A stretch of DNA of 64,000 bases from Eubacterium aggregans (GCF_900107815.1 NZ_FNRK01000005.1:78699-142698); one strand, 5' to 3'. Positions 15,063 to 24,957 are shown, counted from the first letter of the stretch. Program-made: numbers and translations. Notes: generated by a model not told the origin, from the sequence alone.

Positions 15063-17742
15063 TTTTAACCTCCTTCAGGGTGAAATGAAAGACCGTCCCC
15101 ATGGGCTTATTGGCCCGAACCGTCAATTCACCGCCATGGGCTTCAATAATATTTTTGCACAGGGGCAAGCCCAATCCAAGGCCCCGACGGCTATCTCCGG
15201 AGCCCCGGCCCGCTGTGTAAAACATTTCAAAAACCTGATCCATCATTTTTGGATCCATTCCCGGGCCATCGTCAGAAATTTCAATCCCGATGGTACCCTT
15301 TCCCTCGGACTGGGCCCCGATGAGAATCGTCGATCCAGGGGCCGTGTACTTAATGGCGTTGTCCACCAAGTTAATAATAACCTGTATAATCAGTCGGGCA
15401 TCCATCTGGGCCATGAGCAGGGGGTCCATGGGTTTGACCCCAATATGGTACTCCACGGCCAAACGGCTGGTGTGCTGCAGCGCTTCATTCACAATATCCT
15501 CCACCAATTCAGCCTCCATCTTAATGGGCAGACTGTTTTCCTCCAGCCTTGTAATGGAGAGCAGATTTTCAACCAGGTTGATTAGCCAGAGGGAGTCGTC
15601 ATAAATATCCACAACGAGCTGATTTCGGCGTTCATCCTCCATTTGAGGGCCACGGGTCATGAGCATTCGGGCATTCCCGCTAATGCTGGTGAGGGGGGTG
15701 CGCAAATCGTGGGAAATGGCTCGAAGCAGGGTTCCCCGAAGCTTTTCCTGCTGGGCCTTTAGCTCTGTAGCCTGCTGTTTTTGATTGTACAAATCCTTTT
15801 CCAAGGCCAGGGCCGCTTCCCCTAAAATCGAGAGAATCAGATTATTCTCCAACACCTCCAACGCAGAGGAAACCGCAATGCCCACCACCCCAAAGACCTG
15901 ATGACCATTGCGAATGGCTAGGTACAGGCATTTCGCCCCAGAAAAAGTTTTCGTTCCCACTCCGGCGTGCTGGTTATTGACATATACCCAGTGGGCCACC
16001 AGGCGTTCATGCTCAACCAAATAGGGATTACCATCAATGGAGGCATCTGCGGCGTAATAGTGGGGCTCCGCCAGTTCCCCATCCTCTATCCCATAAACCA
16101 CCACCGGCCGCCCCGAAAGTTTCATCAGCTGTCTAGCCGTCGTTTCTAAAATGGCGGCACTATCCGCTGCCCGTTGGAGAAGCTGGTTGGTTTCCAACAG
16201 CACCCCTGTACGCTGGGCGGTTTGGGCCGATGCCTCCGCTTGTTTTTTGATGCTGCTAGCCAGATGACCACTCACCAATGCCGCAATGAACATCACCACA
16301 TAGGTCACGACAAAGCCCCGTTCCTGGGTGGCCAATGTGAAAAGAGGGTCTACAAAAAGAAAATTAAAGACCACCACCCCCATAATGGCCATGGCGACAC
16401 TATAAACACGCTCTCGGGTAACTACGGCGGTGACCAGAACCGCCAACAGAAAAACGGTCACCACATCGGCATCATTAAAGGCCAGCGCCCGAAAGGTGGT
16501 ACTCAGCAAGACAGCCAAAACAAAAATAGCGACTGTTTTCGCGCTGTCTTTCAAGGTCAGATCTGGAAAGCGGCTTTTCCAGGGGCACCATCTCTCCCGG
16601 CGGCTGGTTTTACCCTCCTGATCTGGAATAATATAGATATCCAGATTGGAGTCCATCTCCGACAGCTTTTCCACCAAGGTTCGACGGCTACCGAAAAGAC
16701 CACTTTTCATATTGGATTTTCCCAATACAATCTTGGTAATCCCGGCGGATTGTGCATAGGTCATGATTTCCTCAGGCACCTCATCCCCATAAACTAAATC
16801 CAGATGGGCATCCAGCTGCTCTGCTAATTTGAAATTTTCCCGAAGCCGGTTTTTATCGCCTGCCGATAGTTGAGGAAAATCGGTGGTCTCCACAAAGAGT
16901 GCTGTGAGATTGGCCTGAAAGGCTTTGGCCAAGCGGGCCGCTGCCCGGATAATACGCGCAGAGGAGGGCGCCGAAGAAACGCAGACCAGGATATGCTCCC
17001 CACTAAATCGTCCTTCCCCCATCGCCAAAAAAGCCGAGCGATTGGTCTCCCGCTCAGCCATCCTTCGTAAGGCAATTTCCCGAAGGGCCATCAGATTATC
17101 GATGGTAAAGAAATTGACAACTGCCCGTTCTGCCTGAATCTTATTATAGATTTTCCCCGCCTTCAGACGATCAATGAGCTCCCCGGGATCGATGTCAACC
17201 AGGGTAACGCTATCTGCGGAATCGAAGATCCGATCGGGAATCCGCTCCCGGACCATTACCCCGGTTATCCCTGCCACAATATCGTTGAGACTCTCCACAT
17301 GCTGAATGTTCACGGTGGTGTACACATTGATGCCTGCTTTGAGGAGCTCTGCAATATCCTGATACCGCTTGGCATGCCGGCAACCTTCTCCATTGGTATG
17401 GGCCAGTTCATCCACCAGGATTAGTTCTGGTTTTCTTTCCAGGGCCGCATCCAGATCGAATTCCCGGACACGAACCCCGTGGTGCTCATCTTCCAGGGGC
17501 GGCAGGATGACCAATCCCTCCATTAAAGACTTGGTCTCCGCCCGATCGTGGGGCTCAATGTACCCTGCCACCACGTCGATTCCCTCTGCCATGGCCTGAT
17601 GGGCAGCCTGGAGCATGGCGTAGGTTTTCCCCACACCAGCAGCATAGCCTAGAAATATCTTCAGGCGGCCACGGCTCTCCATCGCTTCCTCGGCTTCAAT
17701 TTGTTTTAAAAAGATTTCGGGAGCTGCCCGTCCATCATCCAT
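15052..17742 (-). CDS. kdpD: KdpD osmosensitive potassium sensor histidine kinase
   Basis: 896 residues, close to the usual KdpD length. N-terminal KdpD domain with Walker A FLGYAAGVGKTYAML and ELAHTNGEG, a universal-stress-protein-like domain (ILVCVSSAPSSARIIRAA), four closely spaced membrane segments (DUF4118; around residues 400-495), a GAF-like region, HisKA with the H-box ISHDLRTPLTSISG and a C-terminal HATPase (NLVDNAIKY, DDGPGMD). It senses potassium/ionic conditions and phosphorylates KdpE. GAGGTG lies five bases before the start. The 63-bp gap to kdpC is the largest in the operon. Confidence 0.95.
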   Translation of the reverse strand: MDDGRAAPEIFLKQIEAEEAMESRGRLKIFLGYAAGVGKTYAMLQAAHQAMAEGIDVVAGYIEPHDRAETKSLMEGLVILPPLEDEHHGVRVREFDLDAALERKPELILVDELAHTNGEGCRHAKRYQDIAELLKAGINVYTTVNIQHVESLNDIVAGITGVMVRERIPDRIFDSADSVTLVDIDPGELIDRLKAGKIYNKIQAERAVVNFFTIDNLMALREIALRRMAERETNRSAFLAMGEGRFSGEHILVCVSSAPSSARIIRAAARLAKAFQANLTALFVETTDFPQLSAGDKNRLRENFKLAEQLDAHLDLVYGDEVPEEIMTYAQSAGITKIVLGKSNMKSGLFGSRRTLVEKLSEMDSNLDIYIIPDQEGKTSRRERWCPWKSRFPDLTLKDSAKTVAIFVLAVLLSTTFRALAFNDADVVTVFLLAVLVTAVVTRERVYSVAMAIMGVVVFNFLFVDPLFTLATQERGFVVTYVVMFIAALVSGHLASSIKKQAEASAQTAQRTGVLLETNQLLQRAADSAAILETTARQLMKLSGRPVVVYGIEDGELAEPHYYAADASIDGNPYLVEHERLVAHWVYVNNQHAGVGTKTFSGAKCLYLAIRNGHQVFGVVGIAVSSALEVLENNLILSILGEAALALEKDLYNQKQQATELKAQQEKLRGTLLRAISHDLRTPLTSISGNARMLMTRGPQMEDERRNQLVVDIYDDSLWLINLVENLLSITRLEENSLPIKMEAELVEDIVNEALQHTSRLAVEYHIGVKPMDPLLMAQMDARLIIQVIINLVDNAIKYTAPGSTILIGAQSEGKGTIGIEISDDGPGMDPKMMDQVFEMFYTAGRGSGDSRRGLGLGLPLCKNIIEAHGGELTVRANKPMGTVFHFTLKEVKIEA

Positions 17743-17805
17743 AGCGACACCTCTTCCCTCCCAGATATCCCGGCTTTTTTTCAGTATAACACAATTTCCT
17801 TACCT

Positions 17806-18408
17806 TTATTTAAGAATCCCATCCAGCATCAGGTTGACCTTCAGGACATTCACGGTCTTTTCCCCAAAGATCCCCAGGAATTTTCCTCGGGTGCATTCAT
17901 CGATAATCTGGTTAATTTCCGCGGCACTCTTTCCAGTGGTCTGGCTCAGTCGGCCCACCTGATAACGGGCTGCTGCCACCGAGATTTCAGGGTCCAGACC
18001 GCTGCCTGAGCCAGTGACCAAATCCACAGGTACCGGGTTATTCCCCTGGTCTGGGTGGGCAGCGGCGATCCTTGCTACCCGCTCCTTAATCTCTGCGCCA
18101 TAGGCATCATCCCCAGGGCTTAAATTAGTGGGTGCGCCGTACAGCCTTAGCGTGCCGTCATCTCCCTGGATTGCGGTCCAGGCCTCGGGCCGTCCCCATA
18201 AATGGTTGGTGGCCGTAAAGGGCTGTCCCATAAAGGCACTGCCATAGGCCACCCCGTCCACGGTTATAATGCTGCCGGTGCTCTGTTCGGGGAAAAGCAG
18301 GCGAGTTAAGCCCGTCATGACCCCAGTGTACAATACGCCGCAGATGATCATCATGATGGCCAGAAGCCCCAATGCCCGGAGCCCTGTCCCTTTTAAACTT
18401 GTATTCAT
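17806..18408 (-). CDS. kdpC: KdpC subunit of potassium-transporting ATPase
   Basis: About 200 residues. One N-terminal membrane helix (LGLLAIMMIICGVLYTG), then the periplasmic-type domain with QPFTATNHLWGRPEA, VPVDLVTGSGSGLDPEIS and ARYQVGRLSQTTG, all typical of KdpC. It stabilises the KdpFABC complex and raises potassium affinity. The start MNTSLKG is favoured by GGAGG five bases upstream; the ORF is open further 5' but that part lies against the kdpB end. It follows kdpB by 28 bp. Confidence 0.94.
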   Translation of the reverse strand: MNTSLKGTGLRALGLLAIMMIICGVLYTGVMTGLTRLLFPEQSTGSIITVDGVAYGSAFMGQPFTATNHLWGRPEAWTAIQGDDGTLRLYGAPTNLSPGDDAYGAEIKERVARIAAAHPDQGNNPVPVDLVTGSGSGLDPEISVAAARYQVGRLSQTTGKSAAEINQIIDECTRGKFLGIFGEKTVNVLKVNLMLDGILK

Positions 18409-18436
18409 CATTTCCTCCAATGTCCTGGGGTCTGGC

Positions 18437-20503
18437 TTATGCCACACCCAACAGCACTAAGATCATATCGATCAACTTAATACAGATAAACGGGGTGATG
18501 ATTCCCCCCAAACCGTAGATGAGCAGATTCCGGGAAAGCAGCTCCCCTGCAGGAACCTCCCGATATGCCACCCCCCGAAGGGCCAGGGGAATCAACGCCA
18601 CAATAACAAGGGCATTGTAGATAATGGCGGAAAGCACCGCTGTCATGGGGGAATGAAGCCCCATAATATTGAGGGCGGCCAGCCCCGGATACAGGACCAT
18701 AAACAGCGCCGGAATGATGGCAAAATACTTGGCTACATCATTGGCGATGCTAAAGGTGGTCAGGCTCCCCCGGGTCATGAGAAGCTGCTTGCCAATGCGC
18801 ATAATATCGATGAGCTTGGTGGGAGAGGAATCCAAATCCACCATATTCCCCGCCTCTTTAGCGGCCTGGGTCCCGGTGTTCATGGCCACAGCCACATCGG
18901 CCTGGGCCAGCGCCGGGGCATCGTTGGTTCCGTCCCCGGTCATGGCCACCAGATGGCCCTTGGCCTGGAGGTCCCGAATCATTTCAAGCTTGCCCTCGGG
19001 GGTGGCTTCCGCCAGAAAATCGTCCACACCGGCTTCCCCGGCGATGGCGGCTGCGGTCATGGGGTTGTCCCCGGTGATCATAATGGTCCGGATCCCCATC
19101 TTACGCAAGTCTGAGAATTTTTCCTTCACCCCATCCTTTACAATATCCTTTAAGTGAATGACCCCGAGGATACGATGGTCCTTGGCCACCACCAGAGGAG
19201 TTCCCCCCTGTCCGGCAATGTCCTTAACCACCCGATCGCACGCGTCACTGTAACGCCCACCGGCCTCGACTGCATAATCCCGGACGGCTTCTGCCGCCCC
19301 CTTGCGGATCTCGATGCCGTCGTGATCCACCCCGCTCATCCGAGTTTTAGCCGTAAAGCCAATAAAGGTCATTCCCTCTCCGACAACCCGTCCCCGAAGA
19401 CCATATTTTTCTTTGGCCAGGATTACCACGCTCCGGCCCTCAGGGGTTTCATCGGCTAAGCTGGACAGCTGGGCCGCATCGGCCAGCTCCGCTTCGCTGG
19501 CTCCATCCACGGGAATGAAGGCGCAGGTCTGGCGGTTCCCCAGGGTGATGGTTCCGGTTTTATCGAGCATTAGGGTATCCACATCCCCGGCGGCTTCAAT
19601 GGCTCGGCCGCTCATGGCTAGGACATTGGCCTGGTTCAGCCGGCTCATCCCTGCAATCCCAATGGCCGACAGCAAAGCCCCGATGGTGGTAGGTACCAGA
19701 CAGACCAGCAGGGCCACCAAGGTGGTGACTGAGGTGGGATTATGCACCCCGATGAGCTGGGCTGAAAATGCGGAGTAGGCATATAAGGCCATGGTGACTA
19801 AAATAAAGATAATGGATAGGGCCACCAGAAAGATTTCCAAGGCCATTTCGTTGGGTGTCTTTTTCCGGGAGGCCCCTTCCACCATGGCGATCATCTGATC
19901 CAAAAAGCTTTTACCGTTTTCACTGGTCACCTGGATGACCAGCCAATCGGACAGCACGGTGGTCCCGCCGGTAACCGCACTGCGGTCCCCGCCACTTTCC
20001 CGGATAACCGGAGCGGATTCCCCAGTAATGGCGGATTCATCCACCGAAGCCGCCCCATCGATGACATCGCCATCGGCAGAAATCTGTTCTCCGGCGGCCA
20101 CCACCACCAAATCACCCTTTTTAAGCTGGGTCGAAATCACTTCTTCCCATGCTTCCCGGTTCACCACATCCATTATGCGATGGGCCATAACATTCTGTCG
20201 GGCCGCCCGAAGGGACTCGGCCTGGGCCTTTCCCCGCCCTTCGGCAATGGCTTCGGCAAAATTGGCAAAAAGCACCGTCAGACAAAGAATGATGGCAATG
20301 GCCAGGGTATAGCCACCGGGGGCATCTGAAATACCAAACAACGAGAGGATAAAAAGCCCTGTCGTGAGAATGGCTGAAATATAAACCAGCAGCATCACTG
20401 GGTTTTTGGCCTAGGTGCGGGGTGCCAGCTTTGCAAAGGCATCCTTCACCGCTCCCAGAACCATCTGACGATCCGCCAGAACACTTTTTTCTTGAGTTTT
20501 CAT
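18437..20503 (-). CDS. kdpB: KdpB P-type ATPase subunit, with an in-frame TAG at codon 31
   Basis: Reads as 688 codons if the TAG at 20411-20413 is passed. Before it the frame encodes [20 protein letters not shown] then [10 protein letters not shown]; after it [18 protein letters not shown]. Escherichia coli KdpB has KKLNPQAQWRNPVMF here, so the TAG sits at a conserved Gln position (CAG to TAG). The rest is intact: TGES actuator motif, [14 protein letters not shown] with the phosphorylated Asp, [20 protein letters not shown], and the expected membrane segments. Good Shine-Dalgarno AAAGGTG precedes the ATG at 20503. The downstream in-frame GTG/ATG at 20398/20395 has no ribosome site. It could be a nonsense mutation, a sequencing error, or UAG read-through as Gln or pyrrolysine. 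Confidence 0.9.
20411..20413 (-). other. in-frame amber codon in kdpB
   Basis: TAG as codon 31 of kdpB, context ACC TAG GCC on the coding strand. No other disruption is visible in the remaining 657 codons. See the kdpB entry and finding. Confidence 0.85.
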
Positions 20504-20514
20504 CGTATTCACCT

Positions 20515-22326
20515 TTATATGGACAGACTGAAGAATTCAGCCAGGGGCCCCAGGGACAGTGCCGGGAAGAAGCTTAACGCCCCAATGAGCAGTACCACAA
20601 CAATGAGCAGGAAAACAAAGATTGGCCCCGTGGTCGACAGGGTCCCTGCCGTGACGGCCACCTTTTTCTTTGCTGCCAAACTGCCGGCAATGCCCAGAAT
20701 TCCAAAAATCGGCACAAATCGCACACCGAGCATAATGATGCCCAGGCTCAGATTAAAGAAGAGGGTGTCGGCTTTAAATCCGGCAAAGGCCGAGCCATTA
20801 TTGCCCCCGGCAGAGGAATAGGCGTAGAGCATTTCCGACAGACCATGGGGACCACTGTTACTTAAGCTCGCCATGGTGTCCGGGAGCAGGGCGGCAATCC
20901 CACTGCCCATTAAAATGGCCACCGGTGTGGCCAGGCAGACCAACACCGCCATCTTCATCTCGTAGGGCTCGATCTTTTTCCCCAGATATTCCGGGGTTCG
21001 CCCTACCATCAGCCCGGCGATAAACACCGTGAGAATAGCAAAGGCCAGCATTCCATAGAGGCCGCAGCCCACACCGCCGAAGACCACCTCGCCCAGCTGC
21101 ATCAGCAGCATGGTCATCATCCCACCCAAGGGAGTGTAGCTGTCGTGCATGGAATTCACCGATCCATTGGAGGCCGCCGTCGTAAAGGCTGCCCAGGTGG
21201 CGGAAGACGCAATGCCGAAGCGGGCTTCCTTTCCTTCCATATTGCCCCCCGCCTGGTCGGCCACGGTCAGATTCACTGCGCCCCCGGCTGACAGCTGAGG
21301 CGTGGCCGCCTGTTCACTCACGGCGACGCTGGCCAAAGCCACCATCAATAGAATGAACATCGCCGCGAAAATAGCCCGGCCCTGCTTCTTATCCTTCACC
21401 GCTCGGCCAAAGCTGAAGCACAGGGCCATGGGAATCAGCAAAATAGAGATAACCTCCAAGAAATTTGAGAAAGGGGTCGGGTTTTCCAAGGGATGGGCAG
21501 AATTGACGCCGTAGAATCCCCCACCGTTGGTCCCGAGCTGCTTAATGGCGATCTGGCTGGCCCCTGGTCCCAGGGGGATGGTTTCTTCATTGACCACGGT
21601 CGCTCCTGGCACCGGTGCTCCATCCACCGTCACCACACCATCTTGAATGACCCCACCAGCAATCAGCCTTCCCTGGGCATCCACTGCCACCGGTTCCACC
21701 AGCTTAACCGTTTGTCCGGGCTGAAAGGTCTGTACTACCCCCTGGGAGGCGATGCCCACCGTTAAAATAATGGACAGGGGCAACAGGATATACAGGGTTC
21801 CCCGGGTCAGGTCGATCCAGAAATTGCCCAGGCCCTTCTTTTGAACCTTCATAAAACCACGAATCAGGGCAAAAAGTACGGCAATCCCCGTAGCTGCTGA
21901 AACAAAATTCTGGACCGTCAGCCCCAGGGCCTGGGAGAGATAACTTAGCTGGAATTCCCCGCTGTAGGCCTGCCAATTGGTATTGGTCACAAAGCTGATG
22001 GCGGTGTTCAGGGCCAAATCCCAGGGCATTCCGGGGATTTGCATGGGGTTGCCGGGAAGCACCCCCTGGAGCATCAGCAGCACCCATAAAAAGACCAGCC
22101 CAAAAAGATTAAAAATCAGAACCGAGAGCAAATACTGTTTCCAGCCCATCTCCTCCTCCGGATTGATGTGGAGCACCCGGTAGATCAGACTTTCACAGGG
22201 CTTTAACACCGCCGATAAAAACACCCGTTCCCCGGACATCACCTTATTGATATACATTCCCAGGGGGATGGCTAAGGCCACCAGGACCATTAAGTATAAT
22301 GCGTATTCCAGAATTAAAGCACTCAT
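20515..22326 (-). CDS. kdpA: KdpA potassium-binding/translocating subunit
   Basis: 603 residues with about ten membrane segments and the repeated pore-loop motifs of the SKT superfamily: SFVTNTNWQAYSGE (first), QLGTNGGGFYGVNSAHPLENP (second), TAASNGSVNSMHDS (third) and SAGGNNGSAFAGF (fourth). It forms the selectivity filter of the high-affinity potassium pump. Somewhat longer than E. coli KdpA (557), with an extra extracytoplasmic segment near residues 200-260. Start overlaps the kdpF stop as ATGA, with GAGGTG seven bases upstream; kdpB begins 11 bp after its stop. Confidence 0.96.
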   Translation of the reverse strand: MSALILEYALYLMVLVALAIPLGMYINKVMSGERVFLSAVLKPCESLIYRVLHINPEEEMGWKQYLLSVLIFNLFGLVFLWVLLMLQGVLPGNPMQIPGMPWDLALNTAISFVTNTNWQAYSGEFQLSYLSQALGLTVQNFVSAATGIAVLFALIRGFMKVQKKGLGNFWIDLTRGTLYILLPLSIILTVGIASQGVVQTFQPGQTVKLVEPVAVDAQGRLIAGGVIQDGVVTVDGAPVPGATVVNEETIPLGPGASQIAIKQLGTNGGGFYGVNSAHPLENPTPFSNFLEVISILLIPMALCFSFGRAVKDKKQGRAIFAAMFILLMVALASVAVSEQAATPQLSAGGAVNLTVADQAGGNMEGKEARFGIASSATWAAFTTAASNGSVNSMHDSYTPLGGMMTMLLMQLGEVVFGGVGCGLYGMLAFAILTVFIAGLMVGRTPEYLGKKIEPYEMKMAVLVCLATPVAILMGSGIAALLPDTMASLSNSGPHGLSEMLYAYSSAGGNNGSAFAGFKADTLFFNLSLGIIMLGVRFVPIFGILGIAGSLAAKKKVAVTAGTLSTTGPIFVFLLIVVVLLIGALSFFPALSLGPLAEFFSLSI

Positions 22327-22412
22327 CTCTTGTCACCTCGAATCAGTATGACACAATAATAAACAAGCAACCCCAAAGCAACTGCCCCAATAATTGGTAT
22401 GACAATGGTCAT
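22323..22412 (-). CDS. kdpF: KdpF small membrane subunit
   Basis: A 29-residue single-helix peptide beginning MTIVIPIIGAVALGLLVYYC and ending ILIRGDKR. Size, hydrophobicity and position directly before kdpA (ATGA overlap) identify KdpF, the small stabilising subunit of the Kdp complex. AGAGGTG precedes the ATG. It is too short for ordinary gene callers. Confidence 0.88.
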   Translation of the reverse strand: MTIVIPIIGAVALGLLVYYCVILIRGDKR

Positions 22413-22447
22413 TTTATGCACCTCTTTCTATTTGATGACAAAATTTT

Positions 22448-22506
22448 AACACCATCTGTATAAAGATGGTGTTAGGGTTTGGGGATTGGTATTAAGATTG
22501 TATAAA
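22448..22506 (-). promoter_or_regulatory. kdp operon upstream control region with palindrome
   Basis: Perfect inverted repeat AACACCATC-N8-GATGGTGTT at 22448-22473, 36-60 bp before kdpF, and the octamer TGTATAAA (reverse-strand TTTATACA) at 22457-22464 and 22499-22506. AT-rich TTTATA-type repeats resemble KdpE sites of other bacteria, and the palindrome could also form an RNA hairpin in the leader. KdpE binding is inference. Confidence 0.4.
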
Positions 22507-22517
22507 AATGAGATTCT

Positions 22518-23012
22518 CTATTCCCCCAGCCCGTACATCATCCGGCAAAGCTTCTTGCCCGCGTGGGTTTTAAAGATATTCCGGTAGGCGGCCATCACGC
22601 TCTTTTTCTCAGCCCCATCCTCGTACATATTCACCAGGAAATCTGCCTCTACCAGGATTTGATGGTCCTTTCCCTGGATATCGGTATAGCTGTGGTGGTT
22701 GGCTACCAAAGAGCTCACCCGGGCAATGATAACATCATCGTAGCCCAATCGGTCAAGCAGGGCTTCAGCTTCGGCGGGTCCCATTTCCTCCTGGATTTTA
22801 CCATCGCACCGACCGTATTTTTCTTCCCCTACCTTTATGCCAATATCGTGGACCAGGGCAGCCACCTCCAAGACCTCCTGATCCACCGAATCGATTTTCT
22901 CCATCTGCCCGATGAGAGAAGCCAGACTATGTACCTTTAAAAAATGCTGGATGCGCTTGGGATCACCGTTATAATATTCCATCATCGCCAGGGTTAATTG
23001 ATTTGTGTCCAT
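22518..23012 (-). CDS. HD-domain protein, putative phosphohydrolase
   Basis: 164 residues with an HD fold: HFLKVHSLASLIG (first His), ALVHDIGIKVGEEK (central HD) and NHHSYTDI. The family comprises metal-dependent phosphohydrolases acting on nucleotides or phosphate esters; no residue shows a specific substrate. AAGGAGG lies seven bases before the ATG. It lies just upstream of kdpF on the same strand, but the palindrome and promoter-like region between suggest separate units. Role unknown. Confidence 0.8.
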   Translation of the reverse strand: MDTNQLTLAMMEYYNGDPKRIQHFLKVHSLASLIGQMEKIDSVDQEVLEVAALVHDIGIKVGEEKYGRCDGKIQEEMGPAEAEALLDRLGYDDVIIARVSSLVANHHSYTDIQGKDHQILVEADFLVNMYEDGAEKKSVMAAYRNIFKTHAGKKLCRMMYGLGE

Positions 23013-23118
23013 AAAGGGGCCTCCTTGAATTGTGTTTTTATTGTTTTATTATAAGCCCCCCATGCTATAATAAAATTAAATGAATAATGGCTTAAGCCAT
23101 TTTAATAAAGGATAAAAC

Positions 23119-24957
23119 ATGAGCGAACTAAAAGCCGAGGGTGTGCGTAAAAGCATCCTCAACGAATTAAATAATTTAAAGGGCACAGCGATGGAAGAGG
23201 GGCGCCTGCTGGACGAAACCGTCCTAAAGCTCCTCACCGACATCACCCTCAAGCTGAACCGGGAGGTCCTCCTCATGCTGGACGACCACAACGTCATCCA
23301 CAACGTTGCCCTGGGGGATGTGAATACCGTGGCCTTTGGCGATGCCAAAATGGAAACCACCGCCATCGGACTAAACCGCATCCGGGTCATTCACACCCAT
23401 CCCGGGGGCAATCCCCATCTCTCCGATGAGGACCTCTCCGCAGCGGTCCGTCAGCGCCTGCAGTGCATGGTCGCCGTGGGTGTCGCCCCGGACGGGACCA
23501 ACCGCTTCGGCATCGGCCTGCCCATGGTGGAGGACGAGGCCCTGGTGTACCGCTACGCCTTGGTGGATTCATTAAAGCGTTTAAATGCCCTGGATGTGTC
23601 GGGCTATGCCGCCCTGGCCTCAAGGGAGCTGCGCCGCCTGCCGGGGGCCGGCTTTGACACCGTGGATACCGAGGAGCGGGCCCTGCTCCTTGGGGTGGAT
23701 TTAGGCACCCGGGGCATCGGCATCGATCTGGCCTCCTCCATGGAAGAGCTGCGCCGCCTAGTGGAAACCGCCGATGGCCGGGTGGTCGATGTGGTTACCC
23801 AAAGCCGCAGCCAAATCGACCCCGTCTTTTATCTGGGGAAGGGAAAGCTTCGGGAGATTGTGCGCCTCGTCCAGAATGCCGACGCCAACCTCATCGTCGC
23901 CAATGACGAGCTGAATTCCAACCAGATTGCCTGTATCGAATCCCTTACCGGGTGTAAAACCATCGACCGCACCACCATCATCTTAGATATCTTCGCCCGC
24001 CACGCCAAGACCAGAGAGGGGAAGCTCCAGGTCGAACTGGCCCAACAAAAATATCGCATGGGCCACCTCAAGGGCCTGGGCATCGTCCTCTCTCGAACCG
24101 GTGGGGGCATTGGCACCCGGGGCCCTGGGGAGAAGAAGCTGGAAACCGATCGGCGCCATATCCGCCGTCAGATTGACGAGCTTCTGAGCCGCCTGGAGCG
24201 CATTGACAAGAGTAACGCTCTGGGTGCCAAACAGCGAACCCGTAACCAGGTCCGCACGGTCGCCCTAGTGGGCTACACCAACTCCGGTAAAAGCACCCTG
24301 TTCAACCGCCTGACCGACAGCGATGTGGTCATGCAGGATGGACTCTTTATCACCCTGGATTCCACCATGCGTCAAATCAATCCGGAATATGGCAATTACC
24401 TGCTCTCAGATACTGTCGGTTTTATCGAAAAGCTCCCCCATGACCTGGTCACCGCCTTCCGGACCACCTTAAAGGAGGTGGATGATGCCGATTTACTCCT
24501 CCATGTGGTGGATGCCGCCGGGCCCCACGCCCAGGCCCAAATGGCCGTGGTGGATGAGGTCCTGGGGAGCATCGGTGCCGGACACCAGGATATTTTGGTC
24601 GTGTATAATAAAATTGACCTTCTGGATGAAGAGGGCGCCCTGGCCTTACAAAATCGGGCTGAACGGGAAGGGGCGGTGTGCATCTCTGCTCGGGAAGGCC
24701 TGGGCATCGACAGCCTCACCGCCGCCATCTCCACCCATCTGGGAGGCGGTACCTGCACACGTCAATTCCTTATTCCCTACACCCACAGCAAGGCGCTGGC
24801 TGCCCTCCACCAAAAAGCAGAGGTCACCCAAATGGATTATGTGGAAGCGGGCACCCAGGTTACGGCTATCACCGATCAGGATTTCCCCAGCCACCGTTTT
24901 GAAGCCTATGCACTGACAGAGGAGGATCATGGAACAGGATTACCGGACAATTCTTGA
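23119..24957 (+). CDS. hflX: GTPase HflX with N-terminal JAMM-like region
   Basis: 612 residues, much longer than E. coli HflX (426). Residues ~190-360 are the HflX N-terminal domain (VTQSRSQIDPVFYLGKGK, then GTRGPGEKKLETDRR), and ~370-540 the G domain with G1 GYTNSGKSTLFN, G3 DTVGFIEKLP and G4 NKID. HflX binds and splits ribosomes under stress. The first ~170 residues carry IHTHPGGNPHLSDED, which fits the JAMM/MPN metal site H-x-H-x7-S-x2-D exactly (His92, His94, Ser102, Asp105), with Glu49 as possible partner. Such an extension occurs in some clostridial HflX proteins; its activity is not known to me. AAAGGA is six bases upstream of the ATG. The end overlaps the YigZ gene by 29 bp. Confidence 0.92.
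   Translation: MSELKAEGVRKSILNELNNLKGTAMEEGRLLDETVLKLLTDITLKLNREVLLMLDDHNVIHNVALGDVNTVAFGDAKMETTAIGLNRIRVIHTHPGGNPHLSDEDLSAAVRQRLQCMVAVGVAPDGTNRFGIGLPMVEDEALVYRYALVDSLKRLNALDVSGYAALASRELRRLPGAGFDTVDTEERALLLGVDLGTRGIGIDLASSMEELRRLVETADGRVVDVVTQSRSQIDPVFYLGKGKLREIVRLVQNADANLIVANDELNSNQIACIESLTGCKTIDRTTIILDIFARHAKTREGKLQVELAQQKYRMGHLKGLGIVLSRTGGGIGTRGPGEKKLETDRRHIRRQIDELLSRLERIDKSNALGAKQRTRNQVRTVALVGYTNSGKSTLFNRLTDSDVVMQDGLFITLDSTMRQINPEYGNYLLSDTVGFIEKLPHDLVTAFRTTLKEVDDADLLLHVVDAAGPHAQAQMAVVDEVLGSIGAGHQDILVVYNKIDLLDEEGALALQNRAEREGAVCISAREGLGIDSLTAAISTHLGGGTCTRQFLIPYTHSKALAALHQKAEVTQMDYVEAGTQVTAITDQDFPSHRFEAYALTEEDHGTGLPDNS

Noticed and set aside
15085..16797. Long plus-strand ORFs opposite kdpD
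   Set aside because: They are antisense shadows of a complete, motif-rich kdpD and have no ribosome sites or family features.
20395..20398. Alternative kdpB start downstream of the TAG
   Set aside because: GTG/ATG at 20398/20395 lack a Shine-Dalgarno site and would remove the conserved N-terminal region, while the upstream ATG has a good site.
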